Part shown: one piece after another, positions 49,801 through 58,739 of the stretch
Position numbering within the stretch: the stretch's first letter is position 1
How the letters are laid out: every line of letters begins with the position of its first letter
Made by a program: the position numbers and the translations under genes
Notes under the pieces: model-generated
Database searches by the model: none
Told to the model about the DNA's origin: nothing
Seen by the model: the letters and a program-made list of their open reading frames with translations, nothing else
Source: Melanocharis versteri
Taxonomy: Eukaryota > Chordata > Aves > Passeriformes > Melanocharitidae
DNA length: 64,000 nt
Assembly (NCBI GenBank): GCA_013397845.1
Contig: VZTG01010081.1
Coordinates: forward strand, 310,638-374,637
Direction: 5' to 3'

Positions 49801-52800
49801 ACAGTTTGTTTTCATTTCAAGATATTTTGATGTCAGCTTCGTTTAGCCTCTGCCCAGGGCTAGTGCCTGCTCTGTGTCAGCAATGCTGTGGGTTGGTGCT
49901 TCTCAGCCAACTACTGCCAAGATCTCCATCACATGGAGGGGGTTTTATCCCTCCTTTGAGGAGGAAAAATCAATTTCTTTCAAATGAAATTGGGTTTTGC
50001 TGTACTCTCTCTCATCTCTCCTAATTAAAAAAAACAACCAAACAAACAAAAAGACAGAAATGGGCTTTTTGGTTCCATGAGAAACCCAGGCTGCCGTAGG
50101 ACTCCTGTCCCTTGCCCCAGCTGAGGCATCCTTGGTCAGGCTGGGCCATGCAGGAAAGTGTCAAAGGCCACAGAATGACTTTAAACTCACAGAGAACAGG
50201 TTTAGATTAGCTATTATGAAGAAATTCCTTACTGTGAGGGTGATGAGACACTGGCACAGGTTGCCCAGGGAAGCTGCGGATGCCCCATCCCTGGAAGTGT
50301 TCAGGGCCAGGCTGGACAGGACTTTGAGCAACCTGGTCTGGTGGAAAGTGTCCCTGTCCATGGCAGGGGTTGGGACTGATGACCTTTAAAGTCCCTTCCA
50401 AGCCAAAGCAGTTTATGATTCTGTGGAGAGGGGGACAGGGGAATGTGCCAGCAGGCAGAGCTCCAGGGCTGGCCCTGCCCTCACCCACCCCCTGACACCT
50501 CTGCACACCATGCACACCATGCCTTATCTGGAGGGTCAGCGCGTGAGGAGACCTGACGAAGACTGAGACCACCTGTAAGAAAAGCAAGAATAAAGTGCGC
50601 TTTGCCCTGTCAGGTAAAGGGGCTTTTCCACTGTCTGACAATGTTTTGCGAAAACAAAAATAAAAATAAATTAGAAATGTCCATACCTCATCCTTCTCAA
50701 AGTGCACCACGTCGCTGGCACAGGGGACTCTGCCTTTATTCCAGTTGGAGGCGGTTTCAAAATTGGTGTTGGGGATCCACTGCTTGTACACAGCAGCGGT
50801 GGCAGCTAGGGGGGAACAGAAAAACCAGTTTAACCCAGTCCATGGCAGGCACTGGGAGCCTGCTCTGGGATGTGCTTTAGGATGGCTTGGCCTTTTTCGG
50901 CCAGATTTGGGGATTTTCCACCCAAGAGCAGCCCCTGCGTTTTCCCAGCTGAGCAGTCACAGCCCTTCTCCAGACCACGGATTTTTTTTGGCTGGGGGAT
51001 GGTTTTTACCCACCCAGACAAGAAGAGAAGCAAGGGACAAACACTCAGCAGGCAGACAGAAGGCAGGAAAGTGTCCTGCAGGCAAAGGGTAAGAATAACA
51101 TACACCTGGGAGTAAGCAATCCTTGCAGGGAGTTTTGCTGTCACTCAGACTAATTAAACAAGTAGAGATTCCTCAACCTTCGGTTTCCAGAAGGTATGGA
51201 GTGGGCATGCAGAGCTGGGATACCACTAAGACAGGGCAAGAGAAGAATTTGCTATGGGACATGTAGCACAAGTACAGGCTGGTTTCATGTGTTTGGATCT
51301 GGAGGTGGGGGGGATCCAATGGTGCACTTCAGCCTGAGGTATAAACAGATTGGGAAACAGGGCTGTTCCCCTTGCGGTTTCCTGGGACAGTGGCAGTCCT
51401 GCCCTTGGGGGCCCAGAGGGATGAACCAGCTGGCTGGGGACAGGACATGGCAGAGGGGGTTTTCACTCTGACCTCCCTGATCGCAGAAGCACAGCAGAGC
51501 AGCCTCCCAGCCTGACAGGGCCCAGGCTTGGCTGGGGGATGCGTGCTCAGCTGAAGATGAATGAATCTCCAGCAGCCTGAATTAAATAGCTCCAGGCAAA
51601 TGAGTATGAGACAGAGAAGAGAAAATTACAAAAAAACCCCATTTTTGCCCTTTTCATGGACCATCTTTTCTGCAGGAGAAAGACGCACAAAATTACAAAA
51701 TAAGTAGAAAGCCTGTGGTTGAAGGGACTGGAGCACTGGAGGGGGCGTGGAGAGGGAACGGCGGCCCAGCCTGGGGTGGGAGGGGGGTTGTGGATGATTC
51801 CAGCCGACAGAAAGCCTGGGCCCGGCTGCTGCAAATGATGGGGAGGGATGTGGCTGCAGAGACTCTATCAGCACACAGCGATCACCATGAGGTGTAATTC
51901 GCGCTGTTTTACTCTGCCAGGTCTCTGCCGAGACCACTGGCTGTAGTAGCCATCTCCAGATGAACAGGAAAGGACGCAGTTTTAAGCAGAATGGAAGTCC
52001 TGGAGCCCAGCTGCAGGGCGCAGAGGGGCTCCCCTGCCGCATGCCGGGCTGCGGGAGCCTGAAGGAGCCCTCGGGCAGAGCGAACACAGCCGTGCCGTGT
52101 CCTCTTTAAAACCCTCCGAGAGCGACAAAGCCACTGCCAGCGGTGAGAACTGGAGCCAAGCAGCTGCTCGCAGCGTTGTGGGCATAAACACCTTGCTGGC
52201 TCAGAGCAGAAAAGAGCGTAAGAAGGAAAAAAAGCCCCCAGATAGTAATGGCAAGTTGTTCCGTCCCTGCTGCGGTTCCCTGGTGTCCCTCCCGCCCCGG
52301 AAATCTGGGGAATGGAGAGGTCAGCGCTCCGGCCGAAAGGCTCGGACATCCCCCGGCACACAGCCTCGCGTCCCGCAGGTCAAGCGGGCGCACAGCCGGG
52401 CGCACCCTGCAGACGGCTGCGCATCCCGCCCGGCCGCAGCCGCAGCTCCTCCGGCCACAGGTTAATCCTTCTGCCCCCTGCAGCAGCGCCGTGCATTCCT
52501 GCACCCTCCCCAGCCCTGGAAATATCAGTGTGCTGTTTAATCGGCCGTGTCTCCCGGGAAGCGCAATCCTTGAACATCAAAGCTACATCCATATTCAACA
52601 GGGAGCGCGTCCTGCAGCGCAGCGCTGCTGACTCCAAATGAGAGGCACAGCAGGCTCCGCACGGCTGTCCCAGCCTCAGTCCCCTGCCTGCCTCCCCTGT
52701 GTCCGGCTGGAAATGCCTTCTCCCTTCTGCCGTACTGGTATGCTGTGAGTGACAGAGCAACTCTGCTCCGAACCAGGGCTGCCGGGAGCACGCCCGAAAT

Positions 52801-52922
52801 GCGGAGGTCGCCCAGCGGTCACCCCTGCTCGCCACGGCGGCCGGGCCCTGGGCGTACTCACCGAGGAGCTGCAGGATACCCAGGAGGGAGAGCAGGCGCT
52901 TCATTTGGCAGCCGGCTGCCAT
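31764..52922 (-). CDS. AMN: AMN (amnionless), complete, 12 exons
   Basis: Exons in transcript order: 52922-52862, 50805-50687, 50572-50528, 40751-40664, 39186-38951, 37410-37273, 37192-37084, 36045-35963, 35046-34860, 34106-33932, 32229-32127, 31859-31764. They join to 1,440 nt in one frame, 479 residues plus TGA (human about 453). Seen: signal peptide (1-25), N-terminal amnionless domain (VYKQWIPNTNFETASNW), NGT glycosylation site at N207, and a cysteine-rich domain (about 216-266). One transmembrane helix (about 386-408) and a cytoplasmic tail with F441-DNPV-F446 and Y467-LNPL-Y472 follow. Known: AMN anchors cubilin to the apical membrane of kidney and gut epithelia as cubam (uptake of intrinsic factor-B12, albumin and others). 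The tail motifs recruit Dab2/ARH. Human exon 4 begins at codon 70 and is 88 nt, and exon 3 is 45 nt; both lengths are matched here. Oddities: exon 3 donor is AT, and intron 3 is 9.8 kb. Confidence 0.93.
32127..32229 (-). CDS. AMN: AMN exon 11 (first endocytic motif)
   Basis: Acceptor CTCCCCCAG, donor GTG|GTGAGT. It is cytoplasmic and contains GFDNPVFNV, an FxNPxF motif equivalent to human FRNPVF. Confidence 0.95.
32230..33931 (-). other. AMN intron 10, 1.7 kb
   Basis: Contains a low-complexity stretch (about 32,565-32,660) built from repeated ATTACTTTTATC-like units; otherwise nothing recognised. Confidence 0.7.
33932..34106 (-). CDS. AMN: AMN exon 10 (transmembrane helix)
   Basis: Acceptor TTCTTCCCAG, donor AG|GTAAGG. 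It encodes the Ser/Thr/Gly-rich stalk and the hydrophobic segment ITAGTVMGLLFSLLILGGIL, followed by a basic stop-transfer RKGK. Confidence 0.95.
34107..34859 (-). other. AMN intron 9, 0.75 kb
   Basis: Contains the short CR1 fragment next to the exon 9 donor; nothing else recognised. Confidence 0.75.
34695..34810 (+). mobile_element. CR1 LINE short fragment
   Basis: The core 'gttgtggaatctccatcctt' followed by AGAGACATTCAAACCCCGCTGGA matches an internal CR1 3' segment. It is antisense to AMN in intron 9, ending within about 50 nt of the exon 9 donor. The left border is uncertain. Confidence 0.75.
34860..35046 (-). CDS. AMN: AMN exon 9
   Basis: Acceptor GTTTTGGGAAG, donor G|GTAACA. It encodes 62 residues, PKYAGVQMAISKV through IQIVLIDDRAG to ADIMENIAQH, matching the human block that ends ALLADVAENG. 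Confidence 0.94.
35047..35962 (-). other. AMN intron 8, 0.9 kb
   Basis: No repeat or coding sequence recognised; a small AT-rich patch lies at about 35,300-35,345. Confidence 0.7.
35963..36045 (-). CDS. AMN: AMN exon 8
   Basis: Acceptor TCTGGCTGCAG, donor CAG|GTACAT. It encodes ATINLDFTPDFDLQKYQDRL and then VQELLSQ. Confidence 0.95.
36046..37083 (-). other. AMN intron 7, 1.0 kb
   Basis: Contains an AT-rich island at about 36,600-36,860. No coding sequence supported. Confidence 0.7.
37084..37192 (-). CDS. AMN: AMN exon 7 (Cys-rich domain)
   Basis: Only an 80-nt intron separates it from exon 6. Acceptor CTCCTTTAG, donor G|GTGAGT. It encodes ICAALL, CPEPAC and CCGVC, the von Willebrand C-like cysteine pattern of amnionless. 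Confidence 0.94.
37273..37410 (-). CDS. AMN: AMN exon 6
   Basis: Acceptor CCCTGCGCAG, donor ATG|GTGAGT. It encodes 46 residues with FHGNGTL (an N-glycosylation sequon) and the first cysteines of the Cys-rich domain (CPDKSGCACGN). Confidence 0.95.
37411..38950 (-). other. AMN intron 5, 1.5 kb
   Basis: Contains an AT-richer island at about 38,240-38,520 with homeodomain-like motifs, otherwise GC-rich. No gene seen. Confidence 0.7.
38951..39186 (-). CDS. AMN: AMN exon 5
   Basis: Acceptor CGCTTTTCCAG, donor CAG|GTAAGG. It encodes 78 residues including WFDPTLWQ, FSVDEERVPCRYDDVIF and HLRSISVMGQ, strongly amnionless-like. Confidence 0.96.
39187..40663 (-). other. AMN intron 4, 1.5 kb
   Basis: Mixed composition, with no recognisable repeat or gene. 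Confidence 0.75.
40664..40751 (-). CDS. AMN: AMN exon 4 (88 nt)
   Basis: Acceptor CCTTCATCTAG, donor G|GTACTT. It encodes YLPLNGELVLAAGAAFTAFD and a few more residues to GCDS, matching the human LPLDGELVLASGAGF block. The 88-nt length and phase equal human exon 4. No ATG lies in or just before this frame, so a start-based scan misses it. Confidence 0.94.
47727..47862. repeat. Minisatellite, three 45-bp units
   Basis: Three tandem units each begin with CTTGGCTGGTGC at 47,731, 47,776 and 47,821, a constant 45-bp period. Units 2 and 3 are nearly identical; unit 1 is more diverged. It lies inside AMN intron 3. Confidence 0.92.
50160..50425 (+). mobile_element. CR1 LINE 3' fragment, forward orientation
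   Basis: Reads in the CR1 sense direction: 'aagaaattccttactgtgag', 'cactggcacaggttgcccag', 'gatgccccatccctggaagt', then GTCCCTTCCAAGCC near the 3' end and 'atgattctgtgg'. It lies antisense to AMN, about 100 bp downstream of exon 3. Confidence 0.92.
50528..50572 (-). CDS. AMN: AMN exon 3 (45 nt) with non-canonical AT donor
   Basis: Acceptor ATTCTTGCTTTTCTTACAG. It encodes VVSVFVRSPHALTLQ, 15 residues matching human exon 3 in length and phase (pattern V-S-V-x-V-x-x-x-H-A). The base after CAG is A, so the donor reads ATAAGG. An in-frame alternative donor GTGGGT lies 39 nt downstream (exon end 50489). Confidence 0.8.
50687..50805 (-). CDS. AMN: AMN exon 2
   Basis: Acceptor CCCCCCTAG, donor GAG|GTATGG. 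It encodes YKQWIPNTNFETASNW and GRVPCASDVVHFEKDE, matching the mature N-terminus of amnionless. Confidence 0.95.
50806..52861 (-). other. AMN intron 1, 2.1 kb
   Basis: GC-rich toward exon 1 (CpG zone). No repeat or additional exon recognised. Confidence 0.75.
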
Positions 52923-53000
52923 CCCTCGGCTCCGCGCTCCCTGCCCGGCTGGACCTTGCACCTTCCCGGCGCACGTGATGGGCTCGGCCCGGAGAGGCTG
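52250..53000. promoter_or_regulatory. CpG-rich zone over AMN exon 1 and 5' part of intron 1
   Basis: CG dinucleotides are dense by eye (for example CCGGCCGCAGCCGCAGC and GCGGGCGCACAGCCGGGCGC) relative to flanking DNA. Borders are approximate; observed/expected CpG was not computed. Confidence 0.5.
52862..52922 (-). CDS. AMN: AMN exon 1 (start, signal peptide)
   Basis: The ATG at 52922 is chosen because it has G at -3 and G at +4. A second in-frame ATG (52904, MKRLLSLLG) has a weaker context. Donor G|GTGAGT. With exon 2 the sequence is hydrophobic (LLSLLGILQLLAATAA), a signal peptide likely cleaved before V26. The same frame stays open upstream to another ATG at 53129. Confidence 0.85.
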
Positions 53001-53150
53001 CAGGGAGCAGGGAGGTAACCAGATAACCAGTGTGGGAGGCAGGCTTCCCCCAGCACGATCCTCAGCCGTGCTCTGTGCCAGAAGCTGGCTCGGCTCCTTT
53101 CCCAATTTCCCTGTTTCCTTGGCACCCACGGGGAGCCTAAGAGAGCCACT
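52923..53150 (-). promoter_or_regulatory. Candidate AMN 5'UTR/proximal promoter
   Basis: Region just upstream of the AMN start codon. Visible motifs: E-box CACGTG at 52,972-52,977 and AGATAA (GATA-type) at 53,021-53,026. No TATA box is obvious. Regulatory role is inferred from position. Confidence 0.4.
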
Positions 53151-56100
53151 GAGGAAGTGGTTGGGGAGGCAAGAATGGGGGTCCCCCAGCTTGGCTCACC
53201 AGACCTCGCCACCCGCGCCCCCCGCACCCATGCAGGTCCAGCTGAAGGGCGCCGGGTGAACACGCTGTGTGCACATCCCACGCCGCTCTCCCCTGCTCAA
53301 CAGCGGCTACCTCGTAATTACTAATAATGGCCTCCATGTATTTTCAATTAGCTCGCTGGGAAGGGAGCAGCTCCCAGCCACGACTCGTAATTGTACTTTG
53401 GCCACCAGCTGATCTGATCATTACCCGGCAGCGCCGGCACAGCTGCTCCTGTGGAGGCTGCCGGGTGCTGCTGGCAGCGGCACCAATGCATGGGGCTGCA
53501 GCGGGAGGGGGCACTGCACCGCCCCCGTGGTCTGCCACAGCATGGAGCAGTGCTGCAGGCCGCTCCGGGCCCGTGTCTTTACCAAGGCTGTGTCAGGAGC
53601 ACGGAAGGATGGGGGGAGAGCACGGATGGTGACAGAGGCTCACGCCAAGGAGAGAGCTGTGGGGCTCAGCTGCCTTTCAGTGATACTGGTACCAGCAGGG
53701 CAAGGGCAGAAGATTGGTGAATGCAGGGGGTTACTAGAGGCAAGGATGAGGCTGGAGAAGTTCTTGGAAGGGTCATCCAGTGGAAGGGTCACAGACCACA
53801 AGAATCTCTGACCTGACACTAGCAAGGATTTAGGAGTGTGGGAGTGGGAACCAAATTACCCCACCCCACCATTCGTGCTCCCCCTGCTTCCTAGCCTCCA
53901 GCTTGGCAGACAGACTGAGGTGCCGGGAGAGAAAGCTCCTGGGCTGCAGCTCTAAGCTTGGGCATCAGCCAAAACACGGTCAGCACTTTCTTCCCAGGGA
54001 GCTCAATGCTGAGAGATGTCCTCGAGGTGAAAGGCTCCTGCACTCTAAGTACCACTCACAAATCTCTCCCAGGGGACTCTCGGGGTGAATGCTGGCTGCA
54101 GTGAGATGTCCTGTATTTTAATAGAGGGGGGAAAAATTATAAATCATGAGTACTTGGCAATACGAGCTTGGAGAAAGGACTGCAGTGTGCAGAGGGCAGG
54201 TGCATGCCTGTCTGTAGCCTCAGCATCCTGCAGCACAGCCAGGATGGGAGAAACTGCTCACGGGACCCTGTGCAGAGAGCAGTGCCACAGCTCCTGAAAC
54301 CCAGTGTGTTGGGATGTGCTCCACATCCTTAGTTTTACTTCCTGTACTCTGCAGCTGCTGCTTTTCAGTGCTGCTTGTCCCACCAAAGCTAATACTTGAT
54401 TTTATGTGAGCTGGGATTCATCTGGCAAGCAGGCAAAGGTCAAAAATCCCCAATCTGCCCATGAAACCCTGCTCAAGGAGGGAGAGTCCCTGCTCCAGCA
54501 TTAGGGTAGGACAGGGCAATGACAGAAATTCCAGCAAAACTTATTACTGAGGCCAGGTGCTCACTGCAGCATCGCTGAGTAACCTGGTCAGAATAACCTG
54601 GCCCTCACTGTGGGTGTCTCCCCACGGCTGGAGCACGCTCCTCTCCGTCCCAGCTTTTGTTGTTGCTACTGTCCCAAGACGCTGCTGTGCCTCAGGACCA
54701 GACATGCACAACAGAACGCTGCACAGGAGCAAGGTTTGGGTCAGGTGGTTACAGGGACAGTGAAACAAAGTTGAAAGGAAGGAGAAATCAGTCCCCAGCA
54801 ATTAAAGCAGCTGCCCTGATGCAGAGACCAGTATATTTTACTCCTTGCTGCCCACCCATCCTTCTGCCCTCCCCGTGCTGGCCGCCCGCAGTGCCCCTGG
54901 CAGGAGCAAGAACATCACCACCACTGAGTGGAAACAGCACTCAGTGGATGCTTGACCTTCCCAACACTGAGTCATAAACTGCATCAAAGCCAAAAACACT
55001 GTTCCCCTTAGCCAGCCAGCAGAGCCACCCCCTGAAGCCCCTCAGGGGCATCCAGCACCTCTCGGAACTTCCCTGTTGTACAACTGCCTCTCTCCTCACC
55101 GCCTCAGAGTTGTATCCTGCAACACAAGGGACTTCCCCAGTATGAGCGCTCAGCCCCAGCACTTTGCATCTGGAAAGGGAGCCCAGGGCTGAGCACGAAG
55201 CAGGGATGGTGTGGGCACCAGGCCCCAAAGTGGATGACTGCCCCCCACACGCACACGCTTCCCGCAGCCCTCCAAAAAGCCAAGCAGTAATGGCACTGTC
55301 CCCAGAAAGTCATTGAGTGCATGGAAAAATTATTCTGTGGTAACTGTATTACATGCCATGGCCTCAAACAGAGGGAGGGGAGAAGGCAGAAGCGTGCCAA
55401 AAACTGGCTCCAAACCGCCAGTGCTGAAGCTACCCCCTGTGGGGGCTGGGCTGTACCCAGGCACACAATGTTTGCCAGTCTCCTTGGCCCAGTGCAGCGC
55501 TGCTGAAGGTTTGAACGTGAAGCTAAGCTTAAATAAATGAGGAGAAAAGCTGTGGCAGGTGACAGCCCCTCTAGCTGTTACATCTCATGGCTGTCCTTAA
55601 AGCAGGCAGCCCCTAGCATAGACCAGAGAAAATCCCCATGTGGGGTTTCCTTTAGTTTAAAAAAAAGATAGTCTGGGGTGCAACAGCACCATCTATACTG
55701 CCAGAACCAGTCTCTGGTGGCAGAGGAGCTGTGTGTGCTGCCAGGAGAGGCACGGCCTCATTTCAGGGCTGGTCAGGAGCTTGAAGCTGAATATCCGGTC
55801 AGTCTGTGGAGTTAAACCCCTCTTTGGAGCTCTGAGCCAATTCAGCAACAGGAACTCACCCTCTCACAAGCACTTAGAGGCCTCCAGCAGCCACACAGTC
55901 ACCTTACCCTCAGGGCAGCAAGGCAGGAGAAGTCACCAGAGGGGATCACATTTGATCTCAGAGCTACCTGGAAGCCACGCTCCAACTCATTTCTTCTCTT
56001 GTAGTGTGAAGCAGGGGAACAAGTGCTTCCTGTTAGGGGTGGCCGCAAGGAGCAGCTACGGAGCGGGATCCGTGCGGATGTAGGGATGTGAGCAACCAGG

Positions 56101-58720
56101 TTTGCTTCTCAGCCCTGAGCCCACGCCAAGCTGCACACTGGAACCAGCCCACTCCATCCCGCCCTGTGCATGGCTGGGATTTCCTATCCTCGGAAAATTG
56201 AGTGCCCTTTACCAGCCACCACTACCTACCCCAGGCACACCCGCTAAAGGGGCCACGGCTGGGGACAGGCTCACGCCTCACCTGTGCTCCTGCGGGCTGA
56301 TGGCACAGGGTATGCCGAGGCAGATGCCATTTCTACCAGCCAGGTAGAAGAAATACCTGACAGAAATCCAAATAATCTCTGCAAATCTTCTGTGTTGGCA
56401 CGAAGCAGCCATTGAGTGTCCACAGCAGTGTCTGCAAGCAGCTCCCACCTCCACTCACACAGCCACGCTGCCAAAACACAGCTGCAACCAAAACAGCTGT
56501 GCCCAAACATTGCTTAACCCAAGGTGCAGCCTGCAGGGTGGAAGTCAGTCCCTGAGATCTCTTCTGTGTTTGCCAGCCCAGCCCGTGGGAATTCTGTTCC
56601 TGGCTTGGGCCATTCCGTTCTTGTGAGCCTACAGAACACACCGGAGCATGCGCTGAGGTCCAGTGCTCACTGCCAAAGACCAGCTTGAAGGAGCAAGAGG
56701 TCTGAGTGGGCTGAGCCTCCCCAGGTGCCACATTTATCAAGGTGGGTAGGGAAGACACTCGGGTTTTCACCTGTTTTGGCCGAACAACCAAGCCAGACAC
56801 ATTACTCGGCAGGAACAGCCTCGAGGGCTCAATCCAGGCATGCAGGAAGGAACCACACAACTGACTCACAAAATAACTGGCTGTGGGGAAGGTTGGGGGA
56901 AATCACCTCTTTCACCACAGGTTTTGATCACTGGATATTTCCCCATTCCTCAGACAATTCCTGGACTTGGTCACACTGAAGCAAACAGGGAGGAGAAACA
57001 CAGGACTGAACATTTTGAAAACCTCTGACTTCTTACCAGACAGCAAGCGAACCCAAGGTTTGAAACTCTGGAAAACTTCCCAAAAACTTTAAAAAAACTC
57101 CCTGCAGTTCTTCCAAGAGATGGCCCTAGCAGCAGGTCCAGGCTCTGGCAGTGTTCGTCAGCCAGCACCCTCTGTAGCCCAGGAGCTCCTCACCCTGCTC
57201 CCTCCACTTGTTTGGCACTCCCAGAGCTGGCACTCTGCTCCTGTCACCCTAAGTGCCAGATGGCCCACTGGGGGAAAGCACCTCACAAAGGTGACAGGCA
57301 CCTTCTGGGACCTGGCATGAAGGAGAAGCCTTACATAAAGACTCACTGGGGCTACGAAGGGCATCACGTGCTATTTCAATTACAATTCTTTGCTGGGGGA
57401 GGAGGAGCAGGGAGGCGAGGAGAGAATTAGTGTTTGCCTTCACGTTTAAAGCAATTTGTTTCCTCTCCACTTATCCTGCTGCTCTGTAATGATGGAAGTG
57501 TCACATCTGAGCAGCCCCAAGCTCCCCAATTTGGGAGGAGTCGTCTCCTCTCCAGAGGACTCTGCTGGAAGGTAACCCACTTCATTAAGACAAGGAAGCT
57601 CACCACCCCTTCACGCTCCACAGCAGAGAGATGAAGAGCTTCAGGCAGTGCAGCCTCAAGTGCCAGTGCTGGGAGTGCGAGTGGAAAGGCTGATGAGCAG
57701 GACAGCAGAGGCCAGAGCATCCAGAGTCACATACAGTGACTGCTTGCAGCTGCAAAGGGAACATCCACCTCAGCACATCCTGCACGAGACGAGGATGGCA
57801 CTTCTTGGCCACCCTCCCCTCTCACCATGCCCACCTGCCTGCATTTGCCATTTCTCTGGCATCCCCATTTTATCAGGAGAAGGTGCTCGGCCGCCCAGCA
57901 CTTTCCAGCTGCCTGTTCCAAGCACCGGTATGGGCTGGCCAGGTCGTTCTCACATTCCAGTGCCAGCAACGCCGCCGCAGCTTTTGCCAAGACACTGCAG
58001 TCTTGTGTCTGAGCACAGGCAGGCCATTCCTGCATTGCTAAACCCAGTACTACCCCTGCAGTGATGGCAAGGAAGGGAAATGGCAATTTCAGGAAGAAAG
58101 GGGTGGCAGGGGCGATAGGGAAGAAACAACAGTGTGGTGCTCAGCAGAAGTGGCATGCTTCATACAACATCCCAGGGGATCAGGGTTTTCATCACCAGGC
58201 TGAATCTGAAACGCGGTGGAAATATTATTGCTCCACTCATTCCAGAACTGTCTGTTGTTTTTACAGACTGCATCACGTTCCGTGGCTTCAAGCACTCACC
58301 TGGCATGCGGTTCTGAGTTGAGAAGAGTCACCAATGACACCAGAAAAGAAAAAAAAAGAAACCTACATCTTTAGACACTTAAGCTACGCTTCAGCTCTCC
58401 TTTCCCACACCTCTTTGGGAAAGCAGTGTACCACAAATGCATGAAAAGCCACTCCATCTATTTCTACTCCGTTTGCACAAGGGCTTTCAACTCTGATGTT
58501 GGGATGAACACCATCGCCTGGTTTATTCCAGCAGAGTTAGCACACAGAAAATAGGACTCTGACAGAAGTTATGGCGAGTTACCTGTGCAGAGGATGGGAA
58601 ATGCCACAGTAAAGCTCTCTGGGTGTGTGAGCACAAAGCACAGAACAGCCAACATGCAGTGGGCTCACAGAGGAGGAAGGATGCACTCTGGCCATCTGCA
58701 AGTCAACAGCAGTCATTCAA
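53151..58720. other. Intergenic spacer upstream of AMN
   Basis: 5.6 kb of GC-rich DNA between the AMN promoter and the putative TRAF3 3' end. Many short open frames occur on both strands, none recognisable. One AT-rich island with several TAAT motifs lies at 53,290-53,430. Confidence 0.6.
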
Positions 58721-58739
58721 ATTCAACACACCAGATTTT

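Larger units (their letters stand above)
40752..50527 (-). other. AMN intron 3, 9.8 kb
   Basis: It makes up almost half of the gene. Contents: CR1 copy at about 50,160-50,425, 45-bp minisatellite at 47,727-47,862, and a T-run at about 48,120. AT-rich islands occur near 46.7-46.95, 48.1-48.36 and 48.96-49.3 kb. Open frames on both strands around 42-48 kb are GC-driven and match nothing I recognise. The donor is AT, the acceptor AG. Confidence 0.7.

Noticed and set aside
40752..50527. U12-type AT-AC intron to explain the AMN intron 3 donor
   Set aside because: The U12 AT-AC donor is ATATCCTT; here it is ATAAGG, and the acceptor is AG (TCTAG) rather than AC.
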